A DNA stretch of 64,000 nt from Mesostigma viride (lineage: Eukaryota; Streptophyta; Mesostigmatophyceae; Mesostigmatales; Mesostigmataceae), in the NCBI GenBank assembly GCA_009746045.1, contig RPFO01001162.1, positions 376,001-440,000 of the forward strand. Direction: 5' to 3'. The position numbers and the translations under genes were made by a program. Shown one piece after another: positions 55,501 to 63,403 of this stretch (its first letter is position 1; every line of letters begins with the position of its first letter). The notes beneath the pieces are model-generated. The model had not been told where the DNA came from and did not search any database. It saw nothing but the letters and a program-made list of their open reading frames with translations.

Positions 55501-58500
55501 TCCTTACTTGTGTACGGGACAGCCGATCACGTTTCAACCCCTTCCTTACTTGTGTACGGGACAGCCGATCACGTTTCAACCCCTTCCTTACTTGTGTACG
55601 GGACAGCCGATCACGTTTCAACCCCTACCTTACTTGTGTACGGGACAGCCGATCACGTTTCAACCCCTACCTTACTTGTGTACGGGACAGCCGATCACGT
55701 ATCAACCCCTTCCTTACTTGTGTACGGGACAGCCGATCACGTTTCAACCCCTACCTTACTTGTGTACGGGACAGCCGATCACGTTTCAACCCCTTCCTTA
55801 CTTGTGTACGGGACAGCCGATCACGCTTCAACCCCTTCCTTACTTGTGTACGGGGCAGCCGATCACGTTTCAACCCCTTCCTTACTTGTGTACGGGGCAG
55901 CCGATCACGTTTCAACCCCTTCCTTACCTGTGTACGGGACAGCCGATCACGTTTCAACCCCTTCCTTACTTGTGTACGGGACAGCCGATCACGTTTCAAC
56001 CCCTTCCTTACTTGTGTACGGGACAGCCGATCACGTTTCAACCCCTACCTTACTTGTGTACGGGACAGCCGATCACGTTTCAACCCCTTCCTTACTTGTG
56101 TACGGGACAGCCGATCACGTTTCAACCCCTACCTTACTTGTGTACGGGACAGCCGATCACGTTTCAACCCCTTCCTTACCTGTGTACGGGACAGCCGATC
56201 ACGTTTCAACCCCTTCCTTACTTGTGTACGGGACAGCCGATCACGTTTCAACCCCTTCCTTACCTGTGTACGGGACAGCCGATCACGTTTCAACCCCTTC
56301 CTTACTTGTGTACGGGACAGCCGATCACGTTTCAACCCCTTCCTTACTTGTGTACGGGACAGCCGATCACGCTTCAACCCCTTACTTACTTGTGTACGGG
56401 ACAGCCGATCACGTTTCAACCCCTACCTTACTTGTGTACGGGCAGCCGATCACGTTTCAACCCCTTCCTTACTTGTGTACGGGACAGCCGATCACGTTTC
56501 AACCCCTTCCTTACTTGTGTACGGGACAGCCGATCACGTTTCAACCCCTTCCTTACTTGTGTACGGGACAGCCGATCACGCTTCAACCCCTTCCTTACTT
56601 GTGTACGGGACAGCCGATCACGTTTCAACCCCTTCCTTACTTGTGTACGGGACAGCCGATCACGTTTCAACCCCTTCCTTACTTGTGTACGGGACAGCCG
56701 ATCACGTTTCAACCCCTTCCTTACTTGTGTACGGGACAGCCGATCACGCTTCAACCCCTTCCTTACTTGTGTACGGGACAGCCGATCACGTTTCAACCCC
56801 TTCCTTACTTGTGTACGGGACAGCCGATCACGTTTCAACCCCTTCCTTACTTGTGTACGGGACAGCCGATCACGTTTCAACCCCTTCCTTACTTGTGTAC
56901 GGGGCAGCCGATCACGTTTCAACCCCTACCTTACTTGTGTACGGGACAGCCGATCACGTTTCAACCCCTTCCTTACTTGTGTACGGGACAGCCGATCACG
57001 TTTCAACCCCTTCCTTACTTGTGTACGGGACAGCCGATCACGTTTCAACCCCTTCCTTACTTGTGTACGGGACAGCCGATCACGTTTCAACCCCTTCCTT
57101 ACTTGTGTACGGGACAGCCGATCACGCTTCAACCCCTTCCTTACTTGTGTACGGGACAGCCGATCACGTTTCAACCCCTTCCTTACCTGTGTACGGGACA
57201 GCCGATCACGTTTCAACCCCTTCCTTACTTGTGTACGGGACAGCCGATCACGTTTCAACCCCTTCCTTACTTGTGTACGGGACAGCCGATCACGTTTCAA
57301 CCCCTTCCTTACTTGTGTACGGGACAGCCGATCACGTTTCAACCCCTACCTTACTTGTGTACGGGACAGCCGATCACGTTTCAACCCCTTCCTTACTTGT
57401 GTACGGGACAGCCGATCACGTTTCAACCCCTTCCTTACCTGTGTACGGGACAGCCGATCACGTTTCAACCCCTTCCTTACTTGTGTACGGGGCAGCCGAT
57501 CACGTTTCAACCCCTTCCTTACTTGTGTACGGGACAGCCGATCACGCTTCAACCCCTTCCTTACTTGTGTACGGGACAGCCGATCACGTTTCAACCCCTT
57601 CCTTACTTGTGTACGGGACAGCCGATCACGTTTCAACCCCTTCCTTACCTGTGTACGGGACAGCCGATCACGTTTCAACCCCTTCCTTACTTGTGTACAG
57701 GACAGCCGATCACGTTTCAACCCCTTCCTTACTTGTGTACGGGGCAGCCGATCACGTTTCAACCCCTTCCTTACTTGTGTACGGGACAGCCGATCACGTT
57801 TCAACCCCTACCTTACTTGTGTACGGGACAGCCGATCACGTTTCAACCCCTTACTTACTTGTGCACGGGGCAGCCGATCACGTTTCAACCCCTTCCTTAC
57901 TTGTGTACGGGGCAGCCGATCACGTTTCAACCCCTTCCTTACTTGTGTACGGGACAGCCGATCACGTTTCAACCCCTACCTTACTTGTGTACGGGACAGC
58001 CGATCACGTTTCAACCCCTTACTTACTTGTGTACGGGGCAGCCGATCACGTTTCAACCCCTACCTTACTTGTGTACGGGACAGCCGATCACGTTTCAACC
58101 CCTACCTTACTTGTGTACGGGACAGCCGATCACGTTTCAACCCCTTCCTTACTTGTGTACGGGACAGCCGATCACGTTTCAACCCCTACCTTACTTGTGT
58201 ACGGGACAGCCGATCACGTTTCAACCCCTTCCTTACTTGTGTACGGGACAGCCGATCACGTTTCAACCCCTTCCTTACTTGTGTACGGGACAGCCGATCA
58301 CGTTTCAACCCCTACCTTACTTGTGTACGGGGCAGCCGATCACGTTTCAACCCCTTCCTTACTTGTGTACGGGACAGCCGATCACGTTTCAACCCCTTCC
58401 TTACCTGTGTACGGGACAGCCGATCACGCTTCAACCCCTTCCTTACTTGTGTACGGGGCAGCCGATCACGTTTCAACCCCTACCTTACTTGTGTACGGGG

Positions 58501-61175
58501 CAGCCGATCACGTATCAACCCCTTCCTTACTTGTGTACAGGTCTCCCCATCATTTTTCAACCCCTTTGTTACTTGCTGCGAACGGCTATCGAAACACTCA
58601 CACCCACCAGAGCACAAACAGCGGCCCCACAGGCATGTAGTCCTCTGCAGGGCTCAGATGATGCGGGGCATGACGACGAAACAGACAAGGAAACCCTCTA
58701 TTGCTTCGTGTCACTCTTTTTTCATAGCTCTCTGGCATCCGTCCCACCCTGTCCCCCATCACGCCACCGCGTGCTCACCTGCATGGGTGCTGCGGCGGTG
58801 GTTGCCTCCCACACTCGCATATGCGCCGCGCTGTTGGCTAAAGGAGCCTTCACGCTGCCAACTGGTGCCCACGGTGCCGCGCCAGTAGCGCCCATGCCGC
58901 TTGCCTCCTTGCCCGTCCTTGCCTCCCCTGTCCCAACCGTCAAGGTTGCAGCCGGGGCAAGCGGCCGCACCGCCCCCCCTCCCTGTGCGTGCGCGTGTGC
59001 TGTCTGCAGGCGCCGGCTCCTCTCGGCTTCGGACAGGTAGGAGTTGACCTCCTGCCGCACCGCGTGCGCCATCTGGGCGTAGCTGTGCACGGGCGCGGCG
59101 AGGGAAGGTGGGGGTGCCCGTGTGCACGTGGGGACGTTAGAGGCCGCCTAAGGTGTGCGCGGGTTGAGGTGCATTGTTGTCTACGGCACTAGGGGGGCAA
59201 AACCAAGAATCCAACTGCTGCGCAACGCACGGGCATACTGGGCAACACCAAGGAGAAGGACATAAGAAATGTGTCAGCTGCCATGCAGAGGCGTGGATTC
59301 TCCCATTCCCTCCTCTCCCCTTCCCTTCCCTCCCCTCCCCTCCCCTCCCTCCCCTCCCCTCCCCTCCCCTCCTCCCCTCCCTCCCTCCCCTCCCCCCTCC
59401 CCTCCCCTCCCTCCCCTCCCCTCCCTCCCCTCCCCTCCCCTCCCCTCCCCTCCCCTGGGCGTGGCGTGGCGTGGCGTGGCGTGGCGTGGCGTGGCGTGGC
59501 GTGGCGTGGCGTGGCGTGGCGTGGCGTGGCGTGGCGTGGCGTGGCGTGGCGTGGCGTGGCGTGGCGTGGCGTGGCGTGGCGTGGCGTGGCATGGCTTGGC
59601 GTGGCATAAGCCATTGCATGCCCCCTCACACAGCATGGTGGCCACAAAGCCAAGTGCCCCACAATGGCTGCTACACGTGCGAGTGGGCGCGGGACCCGTC
59701 TCACCAGCCTCTTTTGTTGCAAGTTGCGGTGGGACACACGGGTGGGCACGCACGTGCGGAGGGCATGCGACCACTCTCTGGTTTGCTTCGTGTGGCGGGG
59801 CATGCAACCCATCTCTGGTTTGCTTCCTTGGGATCCGCTACCAAGCCAGCTACCCGCGATCGCGATAGCCATCCCGTCCACCGCAGAGTGCCCACACCCA
59901 AGTCGTCCCCCTTTCTCCTCAGCGGCCAAGGCCCGCGGTTTACCTGCCGAAGCCCACCGGTGACCAATCTAACATGCGGGTGGCGTGTCCCCGCATGGTG
60001 GGGTCGCGGGTCCGGCACGTACACCAGCATGAATGTGTGGGCTATGCGATCCATCATGTGCTGGCGCCTGCCCTCCCCTCCCCCAACGGCGCGTGCATGC
60101 CACCAGCGCGCATGCATTCTACGCACACACAGCGGTGGACGCTCTCGTATCCCGCGCACACACAGCGGTGGACATGGCAGACCATGCGGTCAGGCAAGAG
60201 CAGCGGTGTTGCCTTACGTTTTCAAGTAAGGCTGCAAGGAGTCAGCGACAGGAGGTGCCTTGGAGGGCGACGCGGGGAGGTGCGTGTCGGATGTCAGCAA
60301 AGAGCTCCCTGCAGTGGCCGGCCGCTTGCGGAGGGAAAAAGGGCTCAGCGCATCACGGCCCTGGGTCCCAGCCGTTGCAACGGTTCTGCGCGCCATGTGT
60401 GCAGTGGGCAAAGTTGCGGAATTTAAACCCCAGATTTTCACTTGAGCAAGCCAGCCATAAAATGACTGCGCCGTTATTTCGTGAGATAACCCATGCACTT
60501 CAGATCCGCACGAGAAGTTTGCTTACTAAAGTTGTGCTTGGAGGCTTTATGGTGTCTACGTAAGGTAGCTTGTATATGTCCTAACAAGTGCTCTTAGACC
60601 AGCCATGTGCCATGACGGACACTCACAGAGTTACAATTTCACAAAATGAACTGCCAAACGCTGACCTTATGTGAGAGAATGTCGTGACTAGTATTATCTC
60701 AGCCTGCCGCTTTCGTGACATTCCCTCTTTGCAGAGTGAGCGGAATTGCAATCCTGCTCAGTGAGCTGTCCAAACTAGGTTGCATATGAAAATATTACAA
60801 GAAGTTCACGCAGTTAGTTTCCAGTTAGTAACAACTCAGTACGAACCTTTGTGGTAATGCCGATGCAGTCGTTCGAGCAGCCTCGGCAGGATTGCTGGCG
60901 AGATCGCTGGGAATTGTGGATGCTGCCAGACCTTTGGGCCTAGAAGACATCGTAGAATAAGACGCAGAACTAAGGTCACTGCGATGGGAAGGTTCATACC
61001 GCGACGAAACGCTCTCTGGTTTTCCTCCGTCATAGCCAGGGTAGGAGGGGCGAGAGAGAAAAGACGCAGAGCCCGCCTGATCCGGTCGTGACACTGCTGC
61101 ACTGCCAGGGCGCGCACGGTCAATACCCGCCAATTCTTCCACTCGCCTATTTGTGTTACTAGCTCTGGTATCCAT
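27732..61175 (-). CDS. Very long coiled-coil protein, 19 exons (2,395 aa)
   Basis: A single gene reconstructed from the sequence; every junction keeps frame. Exons from 5': 61175-60847, 59082-58779, 52499-52170, 51415-49718, 48954-48103, 47538-46965, 46328-46258, 45898-45770, 44324-44124, 43433-43199, 42480-42356, 40318-40115, 39399-39214, 38847-38440, 37965-37663, 33440-33081, 32449-32135, 28807-28672, 28159-27732; 7,188 nt in all. Donors are mostly GTGAGN or GTGGGT and acceptors NCAG, except a likely GC donor after exon 11. Residues 1-1171 are Gly/Ser/Pro/Arg-rich and probably disordered, with an Arg-Glu repeat near 335-390. Residues 1172-2395 are nearly continuous heptad-type coiled coil rich in Glu, Ala, Gln and Arg. 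No catalytic domain is seen. Such proteins usually serve as cytoskeletal, centriolar/basal-body or Golgi scaffolds, but no specific homolog was recognised. The ATG at 61175 has an in-frame stop upstream. Small missed exons are possible. Confidence 0.85.
28672..28807 (-). CDS. Coiled-coil gene, exon 18
   Basis: After GGCTACAG|. Encodes [20 protein letters not shown] and [14 protein letters not shown]. Ends GCAG|GTACGT, phase 1. Confidence 0.82.
28978..29229. repeat. 36-bp minisatellite, 7 copies (intron 17)
   Basis: The unit ctcctgcgtgatgcggcaca / tgcaaacaggacaacc is repeated with few changes. It is divisible by three, so it is open in several frames, but it lies in intron 17. Confidence 0.92.
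29231..30426. other. Intron 17 unique part, AT-rich
   Basis: No coding-like stretch. It is more AT-rich than the flanking arrays and may hold an old TE, but none is recognised. Confidence 0.4.
30427..32135. repeat. 37-bp minisatellite, ~45 copies, built on a splice donor (intron 17)
   Basis: In gene orientation the unit is gttgcagc(a/g)ggaggtgggt then tctctatttcatcataac. About every third copy has 3 extra bases (acaaccc). The copy next to exon 17 merges with its CTGCAGCAGGAG|GTGGGT. Copies differ by point changes (gctgcgac, cgttttgat). Confidence 0.95.
32135..32449 (-). CDS. Coiled-coil gene, exon 17, source of the 37-bp repeat
   Basis: After GCGCAG|. Encodes [20 protein letters not shown] and onward, ending ALQQE. 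Donor CAGCAGGAG|GTGGGT. The sequence around this donor is the founding unit of the following 37-bp array. Confidence 0.84.
33081..33440 (-). CDS. Coiled-coil gene, exon 16
   Basis: After CTGCGCAG|. Encodes [20 protein letters not shown] and a long Ala/Glu/Arg coiled coil. Ends CAG|GTGGGG, phase 0. A downstream donor (CGG|GTGTCT) is an alternative. Confidence 0.82.
33452..33542. repeat. (GT)n microsatellite (intron 15)
   Basis: About 40 GT repeats, ending in a (GC)n stretch, immediately upstream of the exon 16 acceptor in gene orientation, where it reads (CA)n. Confidence 0.95.
34190..34660 (+). mobile_element. Copia-type reverse transcriptase fragment, C-terminal part
   Basis: Plus-strand frame: [59 protein letters not shown] and [26 protein letters not shown] is the catalytic YxDD-type box of Ty1/Copia RT. 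The FLGFSLDI...LHQRPYI order is typical of the family. It ends at ILYAMM. No LTR was identified. It sits in intron 15 of the coiled-coil gene, antisense to it. Confidence 0.82.
34661..35500 (+). mobile_element. Copia polyprotein linker region
   Basis: Pro/Ala/Ser-rich open sequence ([40 protein letters not shown]) ending near [13 protein letters not shown] in a broken frame. The inverted copy at 36080-37140 carries the same [16 protein letters not shown] block between integrase and RT, so this is the linker between those domains. Confidence 0.6.
35501..36078 (+). mobile_element. Copia-type RT fragment, N-terminal part
   Basis: Frame 35593-35847 reads [39 protein letters not shown] and [18 protein letters not shown]. 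After a stop near 35847 come [28 protein letters not shown], an internal TAG, and [20 protein letters not shown]. These are the opening RVT_2 motifs of Copia elements. At 36005-36078 the sequence repeats the [10 protein letters not shown] start of the 34190 fragment and then meets the inverted copy. Confidence 0.82.
36079..37140 (-). mobile_element. Inverted Copia fragment: integrase end, linker and RT start
   Basis: Minus-strand reading from 37140: TPQQNGLV (stop) [50 protein letters not shown] and SRLNVRFDE, the integrase C-terminal and GKGY-type region. Then come the [16 protein letters not shown] linker and RT start motifs ([20 protein letters not shown]). Frames shift several times. It is tail-to-tail with the plus copy at about 36078. 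Confidence 0.78.
37141..37662. other. Intron 15 unique DNA
   Basis: AT-rich, with no coding or repeat signal recognised apart from the exon 15 donor side at 37662. Confidence 0.4.
37663..37965 (-). CDS. Coiled-coil gene, exon 15
   Basis: After GCGCAG|. Encodes [20 protein letters not shown] and [20 protein letters not shown]. Ends AGG|GTGAGT, an ideal donor, phase 0. Confidence 0.85.
38440..38847 (-). CDS. Coiled-coil gene, exon 14
   Basis: After a C-rich tract and CGCCAG|. 136 codons of unbroken coiled coil ([40 protein letters not shown]). Ends CAG|GTGGGT, phase 0. Confidence 0.85.
39214..39399 (-). CDS. Coiled-coil gene, exon 13
   Basis: After CCACCAG|. Encodes [20 protein letters not shown] and onward. 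Ends GAG|GTGAGG, phase 0. Confidence 0.84.
40115..40318 (-). CDS. Coiled-coil gene, exon 12
   Basis: After CTGTGCAG|. Encodes [20 protein letters not shown] and [20 protein letters not shown]. Ends GAG|GTGGGT, phase 0. Confidence 0.84.
40487..42366. repeat. 45-bp minisatellite, ~42 copies, built on a GC splice donor (intron 11)
   Basis: In gene orientation the unit is cgcaggcaagtcgcacgaca then cagcggacatgaggggttgcgcaca. The copy beside exon 11 carries its CAG|GCAAGT. Three donor variants alternate in blocks: caggcaagt, cgggcaagt and caggcaact, showing higher-order duplication. 45 is a multiple of 3 and the unit lacks stops in most frames, giving false ORFs up to ~870 codons. Confidence 0.96.
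42356..42480 (-). CDS. Coiled-coil gene, exon 11 with likely GC donor
   Basis: After GTGGCAG|. Encodes [20 protein letters not shown] and onward. The best 5' splice site is ACGCAG|GCAAGT, the GC-AG consensus, phase 0. A GTTGCA donor 15 nt earlier is possible but weaker. The 45-bp array starts at this site. Confidence 0.75.
43199..43433 (-). CDS. Coiled-coil gene, exon 10
   Basis: After a (CA)n tract and CGACAG|. Encodes [20 protein letters not shown] and onward. Ends CGAG|GTGTGT, phase 1, a weaker donor. Confidence 0.8.
43440..43532. repeat. (GT)n microsatellite (intron 9)
   Basis: About 30 GT repeats followed by ggtgtgt variants, directly upstream of the exon 10 acceptor in gene orientation. 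The same placement is seen at intron 15/exon 16. Confidence 0.95.
44124..44324 (-). CDS. Coiled-coil gene, exon 9
   Basis: After GCCACAG|. Heptad-rich ([20 protein letters not shown]). Ends AAG|GTGGGT, phase 0. Confidence 0.84.
44437..44461. repeat. Short telomere-like repeat (TTTAGGG)
   Basis: tttagggtttagggggtagg then gttta: two clean TTTAGGG units and a degenerate third, within intron 8. Confidence 0.6.
44789..45572. repeat. ~780-bp (CCCT)n/(CCT)n pyrimidine tract (intron 8)
   Basis: Almost pure C/T on the plus strand, with only a handful of G (ctcgctcc, cctgcctc). Purine-only on the transcribed RNA (gggagg). Open in several frames as Pro-Ser-Leu or Arg-Glu-Gly polymers, but intronic. 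Confidence 0.96.
45770..45898 (-). CDS. Coiled-coil gene, exon 8
   Basis: After GTTGCAG|. Encodes [20 protein letters not shown] then [18 protein letters not shown]. Ends AAG|GTGAGC, phase 0. Confidence 0.82.
46258..46328 (-). CDS. Coiled-coil gene, exon 7 (71 nt)
   Basis: A small exon after GCTGCAG|. It encodes [20 protein letters not shown] then AQE. The phase-1 join with exon 6 gives Glu. Ends GAG|GTGAGC. Confidence 0.82.
46965..47538 (-). CDS. Coiled-coil gene, exon 6
   Basis: Start of the main coiled coil: [20 protein letters not shown] then MQQMQTL, a short loop, then [20 protein letters not shown]. Ends TCGG|GTGAGC, phase 1. Confidence 0.85.
48103..48954 (-). CDS. Coiled-coil gene, exon 5 (284 codons)
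   Basis: Begins CTGACAG|CAC. Gly/Ala/Arg/Ser-rich and probably disordered. Ends TTGGTG|GTAAGC, phase 0; a GAG|GTGGGG donor 16 nt upstream (48120) is an alternative. Confidence 0.75.
49718..51415 (-). CDS. Coiled-coil gene, exon 4 (566 codons)
   Basis: The largest exon. Begins GCGACAG|GTG. A hexamer/dodecamer microsatellite (51235-51380) encodes an (Arg-Glu)n tract of about 50 residues. Low-complexity Gly/Arg/Ser/Pro sequence follows, closing with a helical [13 protein letters not shown]. Ends ACG|GTAAGA, phase 0. Confidence 0.82.
51235..51380. repeat. In-exon (CCCTTT/CCCTCT)n microsatellite
   Basis: Encodes the (Arg-Glu)n tract of exon 4 on the minus strand. Because the unit is 6 bp, length changes keep frame. 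Confidence 0.9.
51430..52150. other. Intron 3 and flanks
   Basis: No coding-like sequence between exon 4 and exon 3. It includes cgcacatccccgccaacgca-type text with short acac runs. Nothing else recognised. Confidence 0.4.
52170..52499 (-). CDS. Coiled-coil gene, exon 3
   Basis: Begins after CCGCCAG|. Pro/Ala-rich, closing with a helix [20 protein letters not shown]. Ends AAG|GTGAGG, phase 0. The acceptor choice is the least certain of the set. Confidence 0.72.
52571..58540. repeat. 42-bp minisatellite, ~142 copies (intron 2)
   Basis: The unit is tgtacgggacagccgatcac then gtttcaaccccttccttacttg. Variation sits at few sites: ttt/ctt/tat after cacg, tcc/acc in the centre, ctt/cct before gtgt, gaca/ggca. 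Near 56441 one base is lost (gggcagcc), shifting frame. Divisible by three and almost stop-free, so three frames stay open for ~2,000 codons. It occupies 95% of intron 2 and ends about 70 bp upstream of exon 3. Confidence 0.97.
58779..59082 (-). CDS. Coiled-coil gene, exon 2
   Basis: Begins after GTGCACAG|. It encodes [20 protein letters not shown] then RSRRLQ, a short helix, then Ala/Gly/Pro-rich sequence. Ends ATGCAG|GTGAGC, phase 0. Confidence 0.8.
59310..59457. repeat. (CCCTC)n pyrimidine tract (intron 1)
   Basis: About 150 bp of cccctccc/cccctc text on the plus strand, directly joined to the (GTGGC)n array. Confidence 0.92.
59458..59607. repeat. (GTGGC)n pentanucleotide array, ~30 copies (intron 1)
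   Basis: Nearly perfect gtggc repeats with three changed units at the right end (atggc, ttggc). Confidence 0.96.
59610..60845. other. Intron 1 unique part
   Basis: No coding-like stretch with splice borders. A short duplication (cgcacacacagcggtggac) occurs twice at about 60120-60175. Confidence 0.45.
60847..61175 (-). CDS. Coiled-coil gene, exon 1
   Basis: Starts [17 protein letters not shown]. Ser/Arg/Ala-rich. Ends CCACAAAG|GTTCGT, phase 2; its last two bases AG join C of exon 2 to make Ser. A further 5' exon cannot be excluded. Confidence 0.75.
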
Positions 61176-61945
61176 TCGATGTTCACAACCTTCAACAACC
61201 TTAACGCGGTCGGTTAGAGGTTCGTGAAGCCATTATCATCAACGCGCAAAGCCTTGTCAGGCTTCGCATACATTATTGCACTGTACCCTTTATTATTGCA
61301 CTGGAGCTATGGTCGCCTTCCCAAAAAAATTCAATGGCGAGAATATGAAAGGGCGCGTGTTCAAGAATCAGGACGTTGCTGGTTTCACAGAGTAGTGTCA
61401 GAATCAGGGAATAGAGCATTGATTACGTACGGACGATTGAAGGCATCCAGCATAAGAGGCAATCCACATCCCAAGTCTTTTGCAAGGTTTTGGCAGGTCT
61501 TTTGACTTTCTTGGGAATCTTTGAAAGCTTTCTCGCCTCTCGGTCTCCTAAAAGGTTTCATGGTTTCGCCGAATAAAGTAGTTTTCGCGTGGTGTGCGCC
61601 TGTGCGTGACTGCACCGCTCTCCTCTGCCTCGTGGCAGTAGTTGGTAGTTGGCACGTCTTGGCAGTTGGCAGTAAATTGGCACGTCGTCTTGCGTACTCT
61701 TTTGGCAGTACTGCGCTTGTCAGCAGAAACTCGCAAACACGCGGGAAAAAAGAACGAAACGCCTGTCACCTGTGTCACATGACCAGCGTGTTGCCACGCA
61801 ATGCCTTTCCTGTATGAACGAGTAATGGAGGACACCAGGTCTGTTCTCTTACCGTTTCGTAGGTATGCCGGACATGGAGCTTCCTTTGTGTACATGCTAG
61901 CAGCGTATATTGTCCGGCATCAACTTGTACGTTGAGTCAGGCAAC
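61176..61945. promoter_or_regulatory. Divergent intergenic region (candidate bidirectional promoter)
   Basis: 770 bp between the ATG of the minus-strand coiled-coil gene and the ATG of the plus-strand TPR gene. It contains repeated ttggca(gt) words near 61636-61690. No TATA box could be assigned. The promoter role is inferred only from gene orientation. Confidence 0.4.
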
Positions 61946-62560
61946 ATGAAGATTTTGGAAGTTGATTCAAGAGAGGCAATTGAGCAATACGCTGGGGCAT
62001 CGCTGGATCAGGTACAGCAAAAATCACTTTTGCCGAAGAAAAAACGGCTCTGAATGACGAAAGGAGCAGAAACTTCTGTATGGTGATACGTGAAGGCAAT
62101 TTAAAAATATTAACTTTCTGGCCTGCATGCAGGAAAACCCTTGTTGGCACCATCACAATAATCTTTCCTGTTGGATAAATTGGCTATCGACTTCCATTTT
62201 GACTTCGGTCGTTTATTTACAACAAAAAGACACTCATTCCTTTGCAAATGCAGGTTTATTTGTCGTCAACACTAATCCACGTTCGGAATTTTGATTTGGC
62301 TGCTGTCAGGCAGCCTTGGTATTAAACAGAACGCCCATTTCCCGTCTGTTCTTTGTGTCACTTTGCAGTAACTCGTCCAAGCAGTAGAATTTAATCTGGG
62401 AGCAGCTGCTGTGCAGCGAGGCGTGCTTTGGCTGCATTACACCTAACAATTCTTGCACGATTTTTTCGATATGCGCAGCTTCCCGCGGAGCTGGTTGCGT
62501 ACGCCGTGGAGAAAAGCAAGGAGCTTGGCAACGCGGCGTTCAAGGAAAAACGGTACAAAG
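61946..62560 (+). CDS. TPR-domain protein, first two exons (partial)
   Basis: Exon 1 is 61946-62011 (MKILEVDSREAIEQYAGASL then DQ) with donor CAG|GTACAG. Exon 2 is 62479-62560 (LPAELVAYAVEKSKELGNAA then FKEKRYKG) with acceptor ATGCGCAG and donor AAAG|GTGAGA. The phases agree (0 then 1). KELGNAAFKEKRYK is the first helix of a tetratricopeptide repeat of the Hsp70/Hsp90 co-chaperone type, which binds chaperone C-terminal tails. The next exon could not be placed before the window ends; a candidate acceptor at about 62964 leads to non-TPR sequence. Only the TPR class is claimed; the specific protein is not recognised. Confidence 0.6.
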
Positions 62561-62569
62561 GTGAGATCT

Positions 62570-63403
62570 GCCAGCATTTGCACGGTCTGCTACATTTCGG
62601 TGCTTGCATATGCCATGCTCGGCGTTGTTTCGTCAAGATAAACGGCAATTTGGTATGCTTACTCGCTCAGAAAAGCCTTCGCAGAATTTTGGAATTTATA
62701 AGAAGGGCTGCCAGGAAAAGGGGGGTGAAAATGCTGAGCTGTGTCGCCGCGATGCCATCAATAAGGAACGTTATGTGAGCACTCCGCGCACTGGGAAAGC
62801 ACTGCATGCTGCCTGTGACGGATGCAAAGCGATGAGGAGCAGATGGCAGCACTGGAGCCAGTGAAAATGGCACTGACAGTCCATGCATGGGCATGGCACT
62901 GTAAGACAGTCTACCCCTGGCCATGGGGGAGATGATGTAGCATCTCCTTGGCCCGTGTGTGCAGGCTGGTTCACATTTGGGAACGGAGAGAGTATGACAG
63001 TGCCAATGCCATCCAGCACCTGTGTTGTAGCTGCCTTGCTGATGGGTGGCCACATGAACGGGAGAGTATGGACGGGTGTGTCATGACCATGGTGTATCTC
63101 GTGTGCATGGCAGAGTGGCGCCCGCCATAGACCGTGATAGGAAAAACTGGCAGGCTAGAAAGCAGTTACGGTGGCCCAGCCTTGCGCCGGAATAGTTCAA
63201 AACAGGCCATACATGCGCGTTGCGCCCGTGTCATGCTTGTGCGTGGACACGCACATCCTCGTCATGCCACCTGTCATGCTCACGTTGTGCTGTCGTGTCA
63301 GTCGATCGGAGTGAATTGCTGGCTTGGTGCCGGCCATGTGCAGGGGCATGGGTGGTCTCCCTTCCAACCATGTTTTGTGCCCCACATGACCGTTTACCCA
63401 CGC
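62570..63403. other. Presumed intron of the TPR gene
   Basis: No second TPR helix or other motif is found in any frame. Short frames only. Confidence 0.4.

Noticed and set aside
52571-58540. CRISPR array
   Set aside because: The units are contiguous 42-mers with no unique spacers, in a eukaryotic intron, and there are no cas genes.
52149-59040. Three open frames of about 2,100-2,200 codons on the plus strand ([14 protein letters not shown]-type repeats)
   Set aside because: They arise because the 42-bp unit is a multiple of three and lacks stops in three frames. All three frames are equally open, the span covers real exons of the opposite strand, and it lies within an intron of a phase-consistent gene.
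62948-63130. Possible third exon of the TPR gene after gtgtgtgcag
   Set aside because: With the required phase the reading is not TPR-like (GWFTFGNGESM); the helical alternative frame does not fit the phase of exon 2.
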